Notes: generated from the sequence alone by a model not told the origin. A stretch of 24,977 nt of DNA from Pseudomonadota bacterium (GCA_023386635.1 JAEWJH010000033.1:1-24977), one strand, 5' to 3'; shown: positions 14,777-23,245, numbered from the stretch's first letter. Made by a program: numbers and translations.

Positions 14777-15691
14777 TCAGGAAGTTCCAGGGATGGTTTC
14801 GGGTTCGGGCAACCCGGCGGCGAGCGCCCGGGGGATGCCGGCGAGGTCGTTCTGCGGCTCGCCGTAAAGAATGAAGCCCGCGGCTTCCACCAGTGCCGTC
14901 ACCGCGGGCGCCTGGCCCGCGCCGAGTTCGAGGATCAGCCGTCCGCTGGACGCGATGCGCGGGCGCGCGTCGGCGATTACGCCGCGATAGGCGTCGAGCC
15001 CGTCGTCGCCGCCGTCGAGCGCGAGGCGCGGATCGTGGCCGCGCACCTCCGGCGCCAGCATGTCGATCTCGGCACGCGCGATATAGGGAGGATTGGAGAC
15101 GATGATGTCGAACGGCCCGGTCGCGCCGGCGGCGTAGCTGCCGACGACAAAGGTTGCGCGCGTCGCGAGATCGAGCGCGCGCGCATTTTCCTGCGCGACC
15201 TCGATCGCGGCAGGACTGATATCGGTGCCGATGCCGGTGGCGCTCGGCAGTTCGGACAACAGCGCCAGCAGCAGCGCGCCGGTGCCGGTGCCGATGTCGA
15301 GCAGGCGCAGCCGCTCGGCGCGCAATCCGTTCTTGACGATATGGTCGAGCGCGCGCTCGACCAGCGTCTCGGTATCGGGGCGCGGCACCAGCACGTCCGG
15401 CGTCACCGTGAACGACAGGCTCCAGAATTCGCGACGGCCGAGAATACGCGACACCGGCTCGCGCGCGAGCCGCCGCGCCGCGAACGCTTCGATCTTAGCG
15501 ATACCGTCGGGAGCGATGGTGTCGTCGCCGCGCGAGACCAGCGCGGCGTGGCCGAGGCCGAGCGCTTCGCCGATCAGCAGCCGCGCATCGGCGTCGGGCG
15601 TGTCGATCCCGGCGTCGCGCAGCGCTTCGGTGAGCGCACGTCGCGCCTGCGCGATGGTTGAGTTGTACGGAAGATGAAAAGGCGCCGTCAC
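14777..15691 (-). CDS. prmC: Peptide chain release factor N5-glutamine methyltransferase
   Basis: PrmC (HemK) methylates the Gln of the GGQ motif in release factors RF1 and RF2, using SAM, which raises termination efficiency. The 304-residue protein has the N-terminal helical release-factor-binding domain (about 1-85), the SAM-site strand LLDIGTGTGALLLA at 131-144 and the catalytic NPPY at 200-203. It starts with GTG at 15691, overlapping the prfA stop in a GTGA junction, so it is translationally coupled to its own substrate's gene. An N-terminus of this kind is normal for the family. Confidence 0.95.
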   Translation of the reverse strand: MTAPFHLPYNSTIAQARRALTEALRDAGIDTPDADARLLIGEALGLGHAALVSRGDDTIAPDGIAKIEAFAARRLAREPVSRILGRREFWSLSFTVTPDVLVPRPDTETLVERALDHIVKNGLRAERLRLLDIGTGTGALLLALLSELPSATGIGTDISPAAIEVAQENARALDLATRATFVVGSYAAGATGPFDIIVSNPPYIARAEIDMLAPEVRGHDPRLALDGGDDGLDAYRGVIADARPRIASSGRLILELGAGQAPAVTALVEAAGFILYGEPQNDLAGIPRALAAGLPEPETIPGTS

Positions 15692-16764
15692 GATGCTTCG
15701 GCGAGCAGCGCCGCCTGATGGTCGGTCACCAGCGCGTTGATCAGCTCGTCGAGCGCCTCGCCCTCGATCACCTGCGGCAGCTTGTGCAGCGTCAGGTTGA
15801 TGCGGTGATCGGTGACGCGGCCCTGCGGGAAATTATAGGTGCGAATACGCTCGGAGCGGTCGCCGCTGCCGATCTGCCCCTTGCGGTCGGCGGCGCGTGC
15901 GGCGTCGAGCTTGCCGCGCTCCGCGTCGTAGAGCTTGGTGCGCAGCATGGTCATCGCCTTGGCGCGGTTCTTGTGCTGCGACTTGTTCTCCTGAACGTAG
16001 ACGACGATGCCCGACGGCACATGGGTGATGCGGATCGCCGATTCCGTCTTGTTGACGTGCTGGCCGCCGGCGCCGGAGGCGCGCATCGTGTCGACGCGCA
16101 GATCCTTCTCGTCGATGTCGACATCGACGTCCTCCGCTTCCGGCAGCACCGCGACGGTGGCGGCCGAGGTGTGAATGCGGCCGGATGCCTCGGTGTCGGG
16201 CACGCGCTGCACGCGATGCACGCCGGATTCGAATTTCAGTTTGGCGAATGCGCCGCGGCCGTGGATTTCCGCGACGATCTCCTTGTACCCGCCCTTGGTG
16301 CCTTCGTTCGACGAGACGATCTCCGTGGTCCAGCCCTGCCTGGCGGCGTAGCGCTCATACATGCGGAACAGGTCGCCGGCGAACAGCGAGGCTTCGTCGC
16401 CGCCGGTGCCGGCGCGGATTTCCAGGATCACGTCGCGCTCGTCCATCGCGTCCTTGGGCAACAGCGCGAGGCGGATGTCGTGTTCGAGCGCTTCCTTGCG
16501 CTCGGCGAGGGCGGGCTTCTCCGCTTCGGCCATGCGCCGCATTTCCGGATCGGTCGCCGGGTCGGCGGCCATCGCCTCGAGATCGGCGATCTCGCTGGTG
16601 AGCGCGCGATAGGCTTTCACCGCGGCGACCACCGGCTCCAGCTCGGAGAATTCGCGCGACAGCTTGATGAAGGTATCCGGCGGCAATTGCGTCGCCAGTT
16701 CGCGCTCGACCATGGCGTGACGGTCGAGCAGCGCGTCGAGTTTCTGTTGCGGCAGCACGCTCAC
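15688..16764 (-). CDS. prfA: Peptide chain release factor 1
   Basis: RF1 reads UAA and UAG stop codons on the ribosome and triggers peptide release. The 358-residue length is standard. The stop-codon recognition tripeptide is P189-D190-T191 in RVQRVPDTEASGRIHTS, at the place of PAT in E. coli, and the peptidyl-hydrolysis GGQ is at 233-235 in SGAGGQHVNKTESA. The PxT form and the full N-terminal domain separate it from RF2 (SPF) and from the short ArfB-type hydrolases. The start is GTG at 16764, seven bases after the ptsP stop. It sits in the ptsP-prfA-prmC operon. Confidence 0.97.
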   Translation of the reverse strand: MSVLPQQKLDALLDRHAMVERELATQLPPDTFIKLSREFSELEPVVAAVKAYRALTSEIADLEAMAADPATDPEMRRMAEAEKPALAERKEALEHDIRLALLPKDAMDERDVILEIRAGTGGDEASLFAGDLFRMYERYAARQGWTTEIVSSNEGTKGGYKEIVAEIHGRGAFAKLKFESGVHRVQRVPDTEASGRIHTSAATVAVLPEAEDVDVDIDEKDLRVDTMRASGAGGQHVNKTESAIRITHVPSGIVVYVQENKSQHKNRAKAMTMLRTKLYDAERGKLDAARAADRKGQIGSGDRSERIRTYNFPQGRVTDHRINLTLHKLPQVIEGEALDELINALVTDHQAALLAEAS

Positions 16765-16771
16765 GGGAGAC

Positions 16772-19051
16772 TCACAGGGTAATGCCTTCCGCCGCCGCGA
16801 AGGCTTGCGCTTGCTCGCGCAGGCTGACGCTGCCGGCCGGCTTGTCGAGCAGCGGCATCAAAGCTTTCTCCGCCTTGCCGCAATCGAGATCGAGCAGCGC
16901 CGCCTTCACCGGACCGACCGCCGTCGGCGACAGCGACAGCGTGCGATAGCCGAGCGTGGCGAGAGCGATGGCGCACAGTGGCGAGGATGCCATCTCGCCG
17001 CACAGCGACACCGGCTTGCCGTGGGCGTTGGCGCGGTCGGCGATGAATTTGAGCGCGCGCAGCATCGGCGCGGAGAGAAGGTCGAAGCGATCGGCGACAT
17101 TCTTGTTGCCGCGATCGACCGCGAACAGGAATTGCATCAGATCGTTGGAGCCGACCGAGAGGAAATCGACCCGCGCCAGCAGTTCGTCGAGCTGGTAGAG
17201 CAGCGAGGGCACTTCGAGCATGGTGCCGACCTCGACCCGCTCCGGCAGCGAGTGTCCGTGCCGGCGCAGATGGGTCAGCTCCAGCTCCAGCAGTCCTTTG
17301 GCGCGGTCGTACTCCTCGACGCTGGCGATCATCGGGAACATCAGCCGCAACGCGCGCCCGTCGGCGGCGCGCAGCAGCGCGCGGATCTGCGTGCGCAACA
17401 GACCGGGACGGTCGAGGCCGAGGCGGATCGCGCGCCAGCCGAGCGCGGGATTCTCCTCCTCGACGTTGCGCATATAGGGCAGCACCTTGTCGCCGCCGAT
17501 GTCGAGGGTGCGGAACGTCACCGGCCGCTTGCCGGCGGCGTCAAGCACCGCGCGATAGAGCGCCTGCTGTTCGCCGGCGCGCGGGAAGGTGGGCGACACC
17601 ATGAATTGCAGTTCGGTGCGGAACAGGCCGATGCCGGCGGCGCCGGTTTCCTCGATATGCGGCAGATCGATCAGCAGGCCCGCATTGATCAACAGCGCGA
17701 TCTCCTGCCCGTCGCGGGTGATGCAAGGCTTGTCGCGCAGTTCGCGATAATGCGCCTGCCGCCGCGCGCGCAGCCGGACGCGCTCGCCGAACGAGCGCTC
17801 CACGTCGGTCGGCGGGCGGATATGCACCTGGCCGGTCGAGCCGTCGACGATGATCGCATCGCCGGTGTCGACCTGGCCGGTGGCGTTGTCGATCTCGCCG
17901 ACCGTGGGGATGCCCATCGCGCGCGCGACGATGGTGACATGCGAGGTCGGTCCGCCTTCCTCGAGGACCAGGCCGCGCAGCCGCTTGCGGTCGTAATCGA
18001 GCAACGCGGCCGGACCCATGGAGCGCGCGACGAGAATGGCGTTCTCCGGCAATTGCTCGCGCGTCGGCGCGTGATCCTGCCCGACGAGGCCGCGCAGCAG
18101 CCGGTTGGCGAGATCGTCGAGATCGTGCAGGCGGTCGCGAATATAGGGATCGGTCTGGCGCATCATGCGCGCGCGGGTGTCGGACTGCACGCGCTCCACC
18201 GCCGCCTCGGCAGTGAGGCCGGTGCCGACCGCTTCGCGCATCTTGTGCAGCCAGCCCTGGTCGTAACCGAACATGCGATAGGCTTCGAGCACGTCGCGAT
18301 GTTCGCCGCCGTCGCCGAGATCGCCGTGCTCGACCAGCCGGTCGAGCTCCGCGCGCAGATTGGTGATCGCGCTGTCGAGGCGCTTCTGTTCCTTGCCGAC
18401 GTCGTCGGCGATGAAGTTCTTGATGATGACGCGCGGCTCATGAAGAACCACATGGCCGAGGGCGATACCGTCGGCGAGCGCGGTGCCGGTGAGCACCAGC
18501 GGCCGCCGTGCTGCCGGCTCCGCGCCGGGCCGCGCCAGCGTCGACAGTTCGCCGGAGGCGATCATCTCCGCCAGCACCATGGCGGTGGTCTGCAGCGCCT
18601 CTTCCTCTTCCTCGGTGTAGGTGCGCCGCGCGCGGTTCTGCACCACGAGCACGCCGAGGATGTTGCCGGCGCGCAGGATCGGCACGCCGAGGAACGACTG
18701 ATAGATTTCTTCGCCGGTCTCCGGGCGATAGGAGAACGCCGGGTGGCGGTTGGCTTCCGACAGGTTGATGGCGGTCGCCTTGCTGGCGACGAGGCCGACC
18801 AGGCCTTCGTCTGCGCGCAGCACGGTCTGGTGCACGGCGTCCGGGTTCAGGCCCTCGGTGGCGTAGAGCTCAAGCGTGCCGTCGACGCGCAACACGTAGA
18901 CGGAGCAAACCTCCGCCACCATGTTCGCGGCAATCAGCACGACAATCTTGTTCAGGCGGTCCTGCGCGCTGACCTGCTCCGCCATGACTTCGCGAAGCCG
19001 GCGCAGCAAGACGCGCGGACCGCCGAGCGCACCACGCATGATCGGGTCCAT
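16772..19051 (-). CDS. ptsP: Phosphoenolpyruvate-protein phosphotransferase of the nitrogen PTS (EI-Ntr)
   Basis: EI-Ntr autophosphorylates from phosphoenolpyruvate and passes phosphate to NPr and then EIIA-Ntr, a regulatory chain tied to nitrogen and potassium status and, in alphaproteobacteria, to PHB and stress control. The 759-residue protein has an N-terminal GAF domain at about 20-165 (VCSVYVLRVDGTLELYATEG, FLGVPILRAGNILGVLVVQN), which marks PtsP rather than the sugar-PTS PtsI. The phospho-His is H371 in GGPTSHVTIVARAMGIP, and the PEP-binding barrel carries C684 in SLCGEMASS. It is the first gene of ptsP-prfA-prmC. The linkage to prfA is typical of Hyphomicrobiales. Confidence 0.96.
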   Translation of the reverse strand: MDPIMRGALGGPRVLLRRLREVMAEQVSAQDRLNKIVVLIAANMVAEVCSVYVLRVDGTLELYATEGLNPDAVHQTVLRADEGLVGLVASKATAINLSEANRHPAFSYRPETGEEIYQSFLGVPILRAGNILGVLVVQNRARRTYTEEEEEALQTTAMVLAEMIASGELSTLARPGAEPAARRPLVLTGTALADGIALGHVVLHEPRVIIKNFIADDVGKEQKRLDSAITNLRAELDRLVEHGDLGDGGEHRDVLEAYRMFGYDQGWLHKMREAVGTGLTAEAAVERVQSDTRARMMRQTDPYIRDRLHDLDDLANRLLRGLVGQDHAPTREQLPENAILVARSMGPAALLDYDRKRLRGLVLEEGGPTSHVTIVARAMGIPTVGEIDNATGQVDTGDAIIVDGSTGQVHIRPPTDVERSFGERVRLRARRQAHYRELRDKPCITRDGQEIALLINAGLLIDLPHIEETGAAGIGLFRTELQFMVSPTFPRAGEQQALYRAVLDAAGKRPVTFRTLDIGGDKVLPYMRNVEEENPALGWRAIRLGLDRPGLLRTQIRALLRAADGRALRLMFPMIASVEEYDRAKGLLELELTHLRRHGHSLPERVEVGTMLEVPSLLYQLDELLARVDFLSVGSNDLMQFLFAVDRGNKNVADRFDLLSAPMLRALKFIADRANAHGKPVSLCGEMASSPLCAIALATLGYRTLSLSPTAVGPVKAALLDLDCGKAEKALMPLLDKPAGSVSLREQAQAFAAAEGITL

Positions 19052-19067
19052 CAGGGCTTACCGCAGG

Positions 19068-19096
19068 CTATAGCGAATGGGCCATGCAAGCTGCAA
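19068..19096 (-). promoter_or_regulatory. Candidate sigma-70 promoter for ptsP
   Basis: On the minus strand, TTGCAG (19096-19091) and CTATAG (19073-19068) are separated by exactly 17 bases, about 17 bases upstream of the ptsP ATG. This resembles the alphaproteobacterial TTGAC-N17-CTATAT type. The leader would be short. Judged by eye. Confidence 0.35.
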
Positions 19097-19150
19097 GCCA
19101 ACCCGACATAACGATCGTTCTTTAGAAAATCCCAGTTTTTTGCGAATCGT

Positions 19151-20002
19151 TCAGCTTTTCACCGCCGGCGGCGCATAAAACCGGGCCAGCGCGGCTTTCT
19201 CCTTGCCAGGTCCGGCGATATCGGCGGCCAGCGCCTCATAAAGCCGGGCGATGCCCCGGAACATTTCCTGCTCCGGCCGGCCCGCGACGAACTCGGCCAC
19301 CTCGTCGAATTCGGCGACGAAGCGATAGGCCTTGGGAAACATATCCGGGACGGTGCGGTTGAGCTGGTTCAGCATGGCGGCCTGACTCAGCGCCAGTTCG
19401 GCATGGAAGGCGTCGGCGACGCCGTGCCGGCCGGCGGCGAGCGCCAGCGCCGAGCCGAGCGCGGTGAGCCCCTTGTTGAAGGCGCCGTAGCACATCTTCA
19501 GCGCGGCGGCGTTGCCGATCGCGCCGCCAAGGTCGCGCACCGACAGGCCGTGCGCGTTGAGCGCCATGATCGCGGCGCTGTGCGGGCCGGAAACGTAGAA
19601 CCGGGTGTGGTCGCTGCCGGGCTTGGGCGGCGGGCCGACGATACCCGCGTCCACATAGGCGCAGCCGGTCGCGGCGATGATGTCGCCGACCTGCTTCTTG
19701 GTCTCGGGATTGAGCGCGTTGCAGTCGGCGTAGACCGGCTTCTTCGCCGCAGCGGTCAGCGCGGGCGCCAGCTCGCGCGCCAGCGCCTCGGCCTGACCGG
19801 GCGGGATGATGGAGAGCACGATATCGGCTGCGGCGATCTCGGCGGCGGTCGCGTCGCGCATCTTCGCCTGCGCCGCGCGCTTCTGCGACGCCTCGCTGCG
19901 GCCCTTGAGCATGGTGAGCACGGTGACACCGTTCTCGGTGAGGCGTCCGCCGACGCCGGCGCCCATGGCGCCGGACGCGATGACAGCGACGGTGGGGGTC
20001 AT
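19151..20002 (-). CDS. NAD(P)-dependent oxidoreductase of the 6-phosphogluconate/3-hydroxyisobutyrate dehydrogenase type with DUF1932
   Basis: The 283-residue soluble protein begins with a Rossmann nucleotide-binding segment (VAVIASGAMGAGVGGRL, about 5-21). A beta-hydroxyacid-dehydrogenase-like core follows (YADCNALNPETKK, YVDAGIVGPPPKPG) with candidate catalytic K169 in AALKMCYGAFNKG. The C-terminal helical part (about 190-265) fits DUF1932. The first glycine of the usual GxGxxG is replaced (ASGAMG). The substrate is unknown; likely a small hydroxy acid. An AAGGA ribosome site precedes the ATG. It lies 18 bases after the LysR stop on the same strand, so the two may be co-transcribed. Confidence 0.85.
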   Translation of the reverse strand: MTPTVAVIASGAMGAGVGGRLTENGVTVLTMLKGRSEASQKRAAQAKMRDATAAEIAAADIVLSIIPPGQAEALARELAPALTAAAKKPVYADCNALNPETKKQVGDIIAATGCAYVDAGIVGPPPKPGSDHTRFYVSGPHSAAIMALNAHGLSVRDLGGAIGNAAALKMCYGAFNKGLTALGSALALAAGRHGVADAFHAELALSQAAMLNQLNRTVPDMFPKAYRFVAEFDEVAEFVAGRPEQEMFRGIARLYEALAADIAGPGKEKAALARFYAPPAVKS

Positions 20003-20020
20003 GATGTTCTGTCCTTGCGG

Positions 20021-20944
20021 TTAGGTGTTCGCCGGAAGCGGCGCGGCAGAAGCGGTTTTGATCATGTCGATGAAGGCGCGCAGCGGCGCCGGCACCAGAC
20101 GCCGGCCGGGATAGTAGAGAAACGGACCTGGGAACGACTGCCACCAGTCCTGCAACACTGGCATGAGCGCGCCGCGCGCGAAATACGGCCGCAACCAGTC
20201 TTCGAACAGCATGATGATCCCGGTGCCGGCGACAGCGGCATCGATGGCGAGATCGGTGGCGCCGCCGACGCGCACGATCAGCGGGCCGGACGGATCGACG
20301 CGGACGATCTCGCCGTCGCGCTCGAACTCCCAGGTGGTCATGGCGCCGGACGAAAACTGCCCGCGCAAACAGGCATGATTCAGCAGATCGCGCGGATGGT
20401 GCGGATGTCCGTGCTGCGCGAGATAAGCGGGCGATGCGGCGGCGGCGAAGCGCTGGATGCGCGGGCCGATCGGCACCGCGATCATGTCCTGCTCCAGCCG
20501 CTCGCCGTAGCGGATGCCGGCGTCGCAGCCGGCCGCCAGCACGTCGACGAAGCTGTCGTCGGCGATGACCTCGAGACGAATGTCGGGATAGGCGGCGAGG
20601 AACGCCGGCACGATCGCCGGCAGGATCAGCCGCGCCACCACCACCGGAACGTTGAGCCGCAGCGTCCCGGTCGGGCGGTCGCGGAACTGGTTGACCACGT
20701 CGAGCGCCGCCTCGACCTCGGTGAGCGCCGGGGCCAGCCGCTCAAGCAGCCGCTGTCCGGCTTCGGTCGGCGTCACGCTGCGCGTGGTGCGGTTGAGCAG
20801 CCGCACGCCGAGCTGGGTTTCGAGCCGCCGCACCGCTTCGCTGAGGGCCGAGGGGCTGGCGCCGCTGCGGCGGGCGCCGTCGCGAAAGCCGCCGGCCTGC
20901 GCGACGGCCATGAAAGCGTTCAGGTCGGCGAGGTCAGGCTTCAT
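20021..20944 (-). CDS. LysR-family transcriptional regulator
   Basis: The 307-residue protein has the LysR winged helix-turn-helix at about 5-62 (LNAFMAVAQAGGFRDGARRS, then SALSEAVRRLETQLGVRLLN and RTTRSVTPTEAGQRLL). A periplasmic-binding-like effector domain follows at about 90-295 (GTLRLNVPVVVARLILPAIV, DAGIRYGERLEQDMIAVPIG). The type with RTTRSVTPTEAG followed by GTLRLNVP is common among regulators of neighbouring oxidoreductases. It is divergent from an aldo/keto reductase across 92 bases holding a palindrome, which suggests it controls that gene and itself. The ATG at 20944 gives the usual N-terminus; 20968 is an alternative start. Confidence 0.92.
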   Translation of the reverse strand: MKPDLADLNAFMAVAQAGGFRDGARRSGASPSALSEAVRRLETQLGVRLLNRTTRSVTPTEAGQRLLERLAPALTEVEAALDVVNQFRDRPTGTLRLNVPVVVARLILPAIVPAFLAAYPDIRLEVIADDSFVDVLAAGCDAGIRYGERLEQDMIAVPIGPRIQRFAAAASPAYLAQHGHPHHPRDLLNHACLRGQFSSGAMTTWEFERDGEIVRVDPSGPLIVRVGGATDLAIDAAVAGTGIIMLFEDWLRPYFARGALMPVLQDWWQSFPGPFLYYPGRRLVPAPLRAFIDMIKTASAAPLPANT

Positions 20945-20989
20945 TGTTCTAGAATCCGCACAGGGCATCCTGATTATGCCGGATTATCG

Positions 20990-21007
20990 AACGGTAAGGC
21001 AACCGTT
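20990..21007. promoter_or_regulatory. Palindrome AACGGT-N6-ACCGTT, candidate LysR operator
   Basis: A perfect 6-bp inverted repeat with a 6-base spacer lies in the 92-base gap between the divergent LysR and aldo/keto reductase genes, 30 bases before the latter's ATG. LysR regulators commonly bind such dyads in divergent promoters. The dyad does not show the classical T-N11-A outer bases clearly, so the assignment is inference. Confidence 0.4.
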
Positions 21008-21036
21008 AGATCGTCGGACAGACAGGAGAATTGCCC

Positions 21037-21912
21037 ATGCCCCCATCATCCCTCGCCAAAGCCGGCACCTTCACCCTCGGCGACCGCGCCGTCACGCGCC
21101 TCGGCTACGGCGCCATGCAACTGGCCGGACCGCACGTCTTCGGCCCGCCCAGGGACCGCGCCGCCGCCGTCGCGGTGCTGCGCGACGCGGTTGCGCGCGG
21201 CGTCGATCACATCGACACCAGCGATTTCTACGGCCCGCATGTCACCAACGACATCATCCGCGAGGCGCTGCATCCTTATGCGGACAATCTTGTCATCGTC
21301 ACCAAGGTCGGCGCGCGGCGCGGCGACGATGCGTCATGGCTGCCGGCATTCTCGCGCGAGGCGCTGACACAGGCGGTGCATGACAATCTGCGCCATCTCG
21401 GTCTCGATGCGATCGAGGTGGTCAATCTGCGCAGCATGTTCGGCGTGCATGGTCCCGCCGAAGGTTCGCTGGAGGAGCCGCTCACCGTGCTCGCAGACCT
21501 GCAGCGGCAGGGACTGGTCAGGCATATCGGTCTGAGCAATGTCACCGCCAGGCAGGTCGAAGACGGCCGCAAGATCTGTCCGATCGTCTGCGTGCAGAAT
21601 CACTACAATGTGGTGCATCGCACCGACGATGCGCTGATCGATCTGCTGGCGCGCGACGGCACCGCCTATGTGCCGTTCTTTCCGCTCGGCGGCTTCACGC
21701 CGCTGCAATCCGCGACGCTGTCGGATGTTGCGGCCCGTCTCGGCAAGACGCCGATGCAGGTGGCGCTCGCCTGGCTGCTGCGACGCGCGCCGAACATCCT
21801 GCTCATCCCCGGTACGTCGTCGCTCGCGCATCTGCGCGAGAATCTGGCGGCCGCGGAGATCACGCTGCCGGCGGATGCGCTTACGGCGCTCGACACGATG
21901 GCGGGCTCATAG
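21037..21912 (+). CDS. Aldo/keto reductase, YdbC-like subfamily
   Basis: The 291-residue cytoplasmic TIM-barrel enzyme is expected to reduce aldehydes or ketones with NADPH. It has the family pieces RLGYGAMQL, HIDTSDFYGPH with D60 and Y65, K90 in VIVTKVG, IGLSNVTARQ and the cofactor-end IPGTSSLAHLRENL. At the position of the usual catalytic His the sequence is VNLRSM with R132. The same VVNLR block is known to me from E. coli YdbC-like proteins. The ATG at 21037 was chosen because AGGAGA (21024-21029) lies 7 bases before it; a TTG two codons upstream is possible. The substrate is unknown. It is divergent from the LysR gene. Confidence 0.9.
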   Translation: MPPSSLAKAGTFTLGDRAVTRLGYGAMQLAGPHVFGPPRDRAAAVAVLRDAVARGVDHIDTSDFYGPHVTNDIIREALHPYADNLVIVTKVGARRGDDASWLPAFSREALTQAVHDNLRHLGLDAIEVVNLRSMFGVHGPAEGSLEEPLTVLADLQRQGLVRHIGLSNVTARQVEDGRKICPIVCVQNHYNVVHRTDDALIDLLARDGTAYVPFFPLGGFTPLQSATLSDVAARLGKTPMQVALAWLLRRAPNILLIPGTSSLAHLRENLAAAEITLPADALTALDTMAGS

Positions 21913-21924
21913 AAAACCGAAACG

Positions 21925-21950
21925 AAACGGGCCGCACGTGCGGCCCGTTT
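21925..21950. terminator. Bidirectional intrinsic terminator between the aldo/keto reductase and lysC
   Basis: A perfect 26-base palindrome (13-base arms AAACGGGCCGCAC / GTGCGGCCCGTTT) lies 12 bases after the aldo/keto reductase stop and 41 bases past the end of lysC. T-runs or their complement flank it on both sides (TTTT at 21948-21951; the complement of GAAAAC and GAAAC on the other strand). Confidence 0.8.
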
Positions 21951-21991
21951 TGAATGCGACGTCAGACTGCGGTTCGGCTGAAGCCGAACGC

Positions 21992-23245
21992 CTAGGCCTT
22001 GTCGAGACCGTACAGCGAATGCAGCGTGCGCACCGCGAGTTCGGTATAGGCGGCGTCGATCAGCACCGAGAACTTGATCTCGGAGGTGGTGATGGCGCGG
22101 ATATTGATGCCCTTTTCCGACAGCGCGCCGAACGCATTGGCGGCGACGCCGGCGTGACTGCGCATGCCGATGCCGATCACCGACACCTTCGACACGTCGG
22201 TGGCGCCGTCGATGCGGTCGAAACCGATCTTGCCCTTCGCCTTCTCGATGGTCGCGCGGGCGCGCTCGTAATCGACGGCCGGAACGGTGAAGGTGAGGTC
22301 GGTGGTTTTGCCGTCGGCCGATACGTTCTGCACGATCATGTCGACATTGATGTTGTTTTCCGCGAGCGGCCCGAAGATCGCCGCCGCCACGCCGGGCTTG
22401 TCCTCGACGCGGCGGATCGAAATCTGCGCCTCGTCCTTGGAGAAGGCGATGCCCGTCACGACCTGCTGTTCCATGATCTCACTCTCGTCGCAAATGAGGG
22501 TTCCGCGCGGCGCGCCACGCGGATCGATGTCTTCCGGTTTCTCGAAGCTGGAGCGCACGAAGATGCGCACGTTATGCACCATGCCGAGTTCGACCGAGCG
22601 TACCTGCATCACCTTGGCGCCGAGCGAGGCGAGTTCGAGCATTTCCTCGAACGCGATCTTCTCCATGCGCTGCGCCTTGGGCACCACGCGCGGATCGGTG
22701 GTGTAGACGCCGTCGACATCCGTATAGATGTCGCAGCGTTCCGCGCCGATGGCCGCCGCAACCGCCACCGCCGAGGTGTCGGAGCCGCCGCGGCCGAGCG
22801 TGGTGATGCGGTTGGTTTCCTTGTTGACGCCCTGGAAGCCGGCGATCACCGCCACCTCCTTGCGCTCCTTGAACCGCTTGATCAGCTCCGAACCGTCGAG
22901 ATCGAGGATGCGCGCCGAGCCGTGCGCGTTGTCGGTGAGCATCGGCAGTTGCCAGCCCTGCCACGAACGCGCCTGCACGCCCATGCCCTGCAAGGTGATG
23001 GCGAGCAGGCCGGCGGTGACGTTCTCGCCTGAGGATACCACGGCGTCGTATTCGCGCGCGTCATGCAGCGGCGAGGCCTCGCGGCACCAGGCGACCAGCT
23101 CGTTGGTCTTGCCCGACATGGCGGACACGACCACGGCGACGTCGTGGCCGGCATCGACCTCGCGTTTGACGTGGCGCGCCACGTTACGGATGCGGTCCAT
23201 GTCGGCGACAGAGGTGCCGCCGAATTTCATGACTAGCCGGGCCAT
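21992..23245 (-). CDS. lysC: Aspartate kinase
   Basis: Phosphorylates aspartate to aspartyl-4-phosphate, the first step to lysine, threonine, methionine and diaminopimelate; cytoplasmic. The 417-residue length is typical of the shorter aspartate kinases. The kinase domain (about 1-235) has KFGGTSVADMDRI at 7-19, SSGENVTAGLLA at 71-82 and TTLGRGGSDTSAVAVAAA at 148-165. Two C-terminal ACT domains (about 263-340 and 352-415) imply allosteric feedback by end-product amino acids. In related genomes lysC often lies close to ptsP; here three accessory genes separate them. Confidence 0.97.
   Translation of the reverse strand: MARLVMKFGGTSVADMDRIRNVARHVKREVDAGHDVAVVVSAMSGKTNELVAWCREASPLHDAREYDAVVSSGENVTAGLLAITLQGMGVQARSWQGWQLPMLTDNAHGSARILDLDGSELIKRFKERKEVAVIAGFQGVNKETNRITTLGRGGSDTSAVAVAAAIGAERCDIYTDVDGVYTTDPRVVPKAQRMEKIAFEEMLELASLGAKVMQVRSVELGMVHNVRIFVRSSFEKPEDIDPRGAPRGTLICDESEIMEQQVVTGIAFSKDEAQISIRRVEDKPGVAAAIFGPLAENNINVDMIVQNVSADGKTTDLTFTVPAVDYERARATIEKAKGKIGFDRIDGATDVSKVSVIGIGMRSHAGVAANAFGALSEKGINIRAITTSEIKFSVLIDAAYTELAVRTLHSLYGLDKA

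Noticed and set aside
16192..16200. RF1 recognition tripeptide PDT instead of PAT
   Set aside because: The middle residue varies between lineages and PxT with D or E is familiar to me from alphaproteobacterial RF1; not taken as a change in stop-codon reading.
16805..19111. A 768-codon open frame on the plus strand opposite ptsP
   Set aside because: It is antisense to an unmistakable ptsP gene; its protein is Arg/Ala/His/Gln-rich with no motif. Long antisense frames are expected in GC-rich codon-biased genes. The same applies to the long frames opposite lysC, prfA, prmC, the autotransporter and the UdgX fusion.
19403..21367. A 654-codon plus-strand open frame across the oxidoreductase and LysR genes
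   Set aside because: It spans two well-supported minus-strand genes and their gap, has shadow-type composition and no recognisable domain.
21972..21989. Hairpin GTTCGGC-TGAA-GCCGAAC just past the lysC stop as a second terminator
   Set aside because: There is no T-run after it on the minus strand; the 26-base palindrome at 21925-21950 is the better terminator. It might still stabilise the mRNA end.
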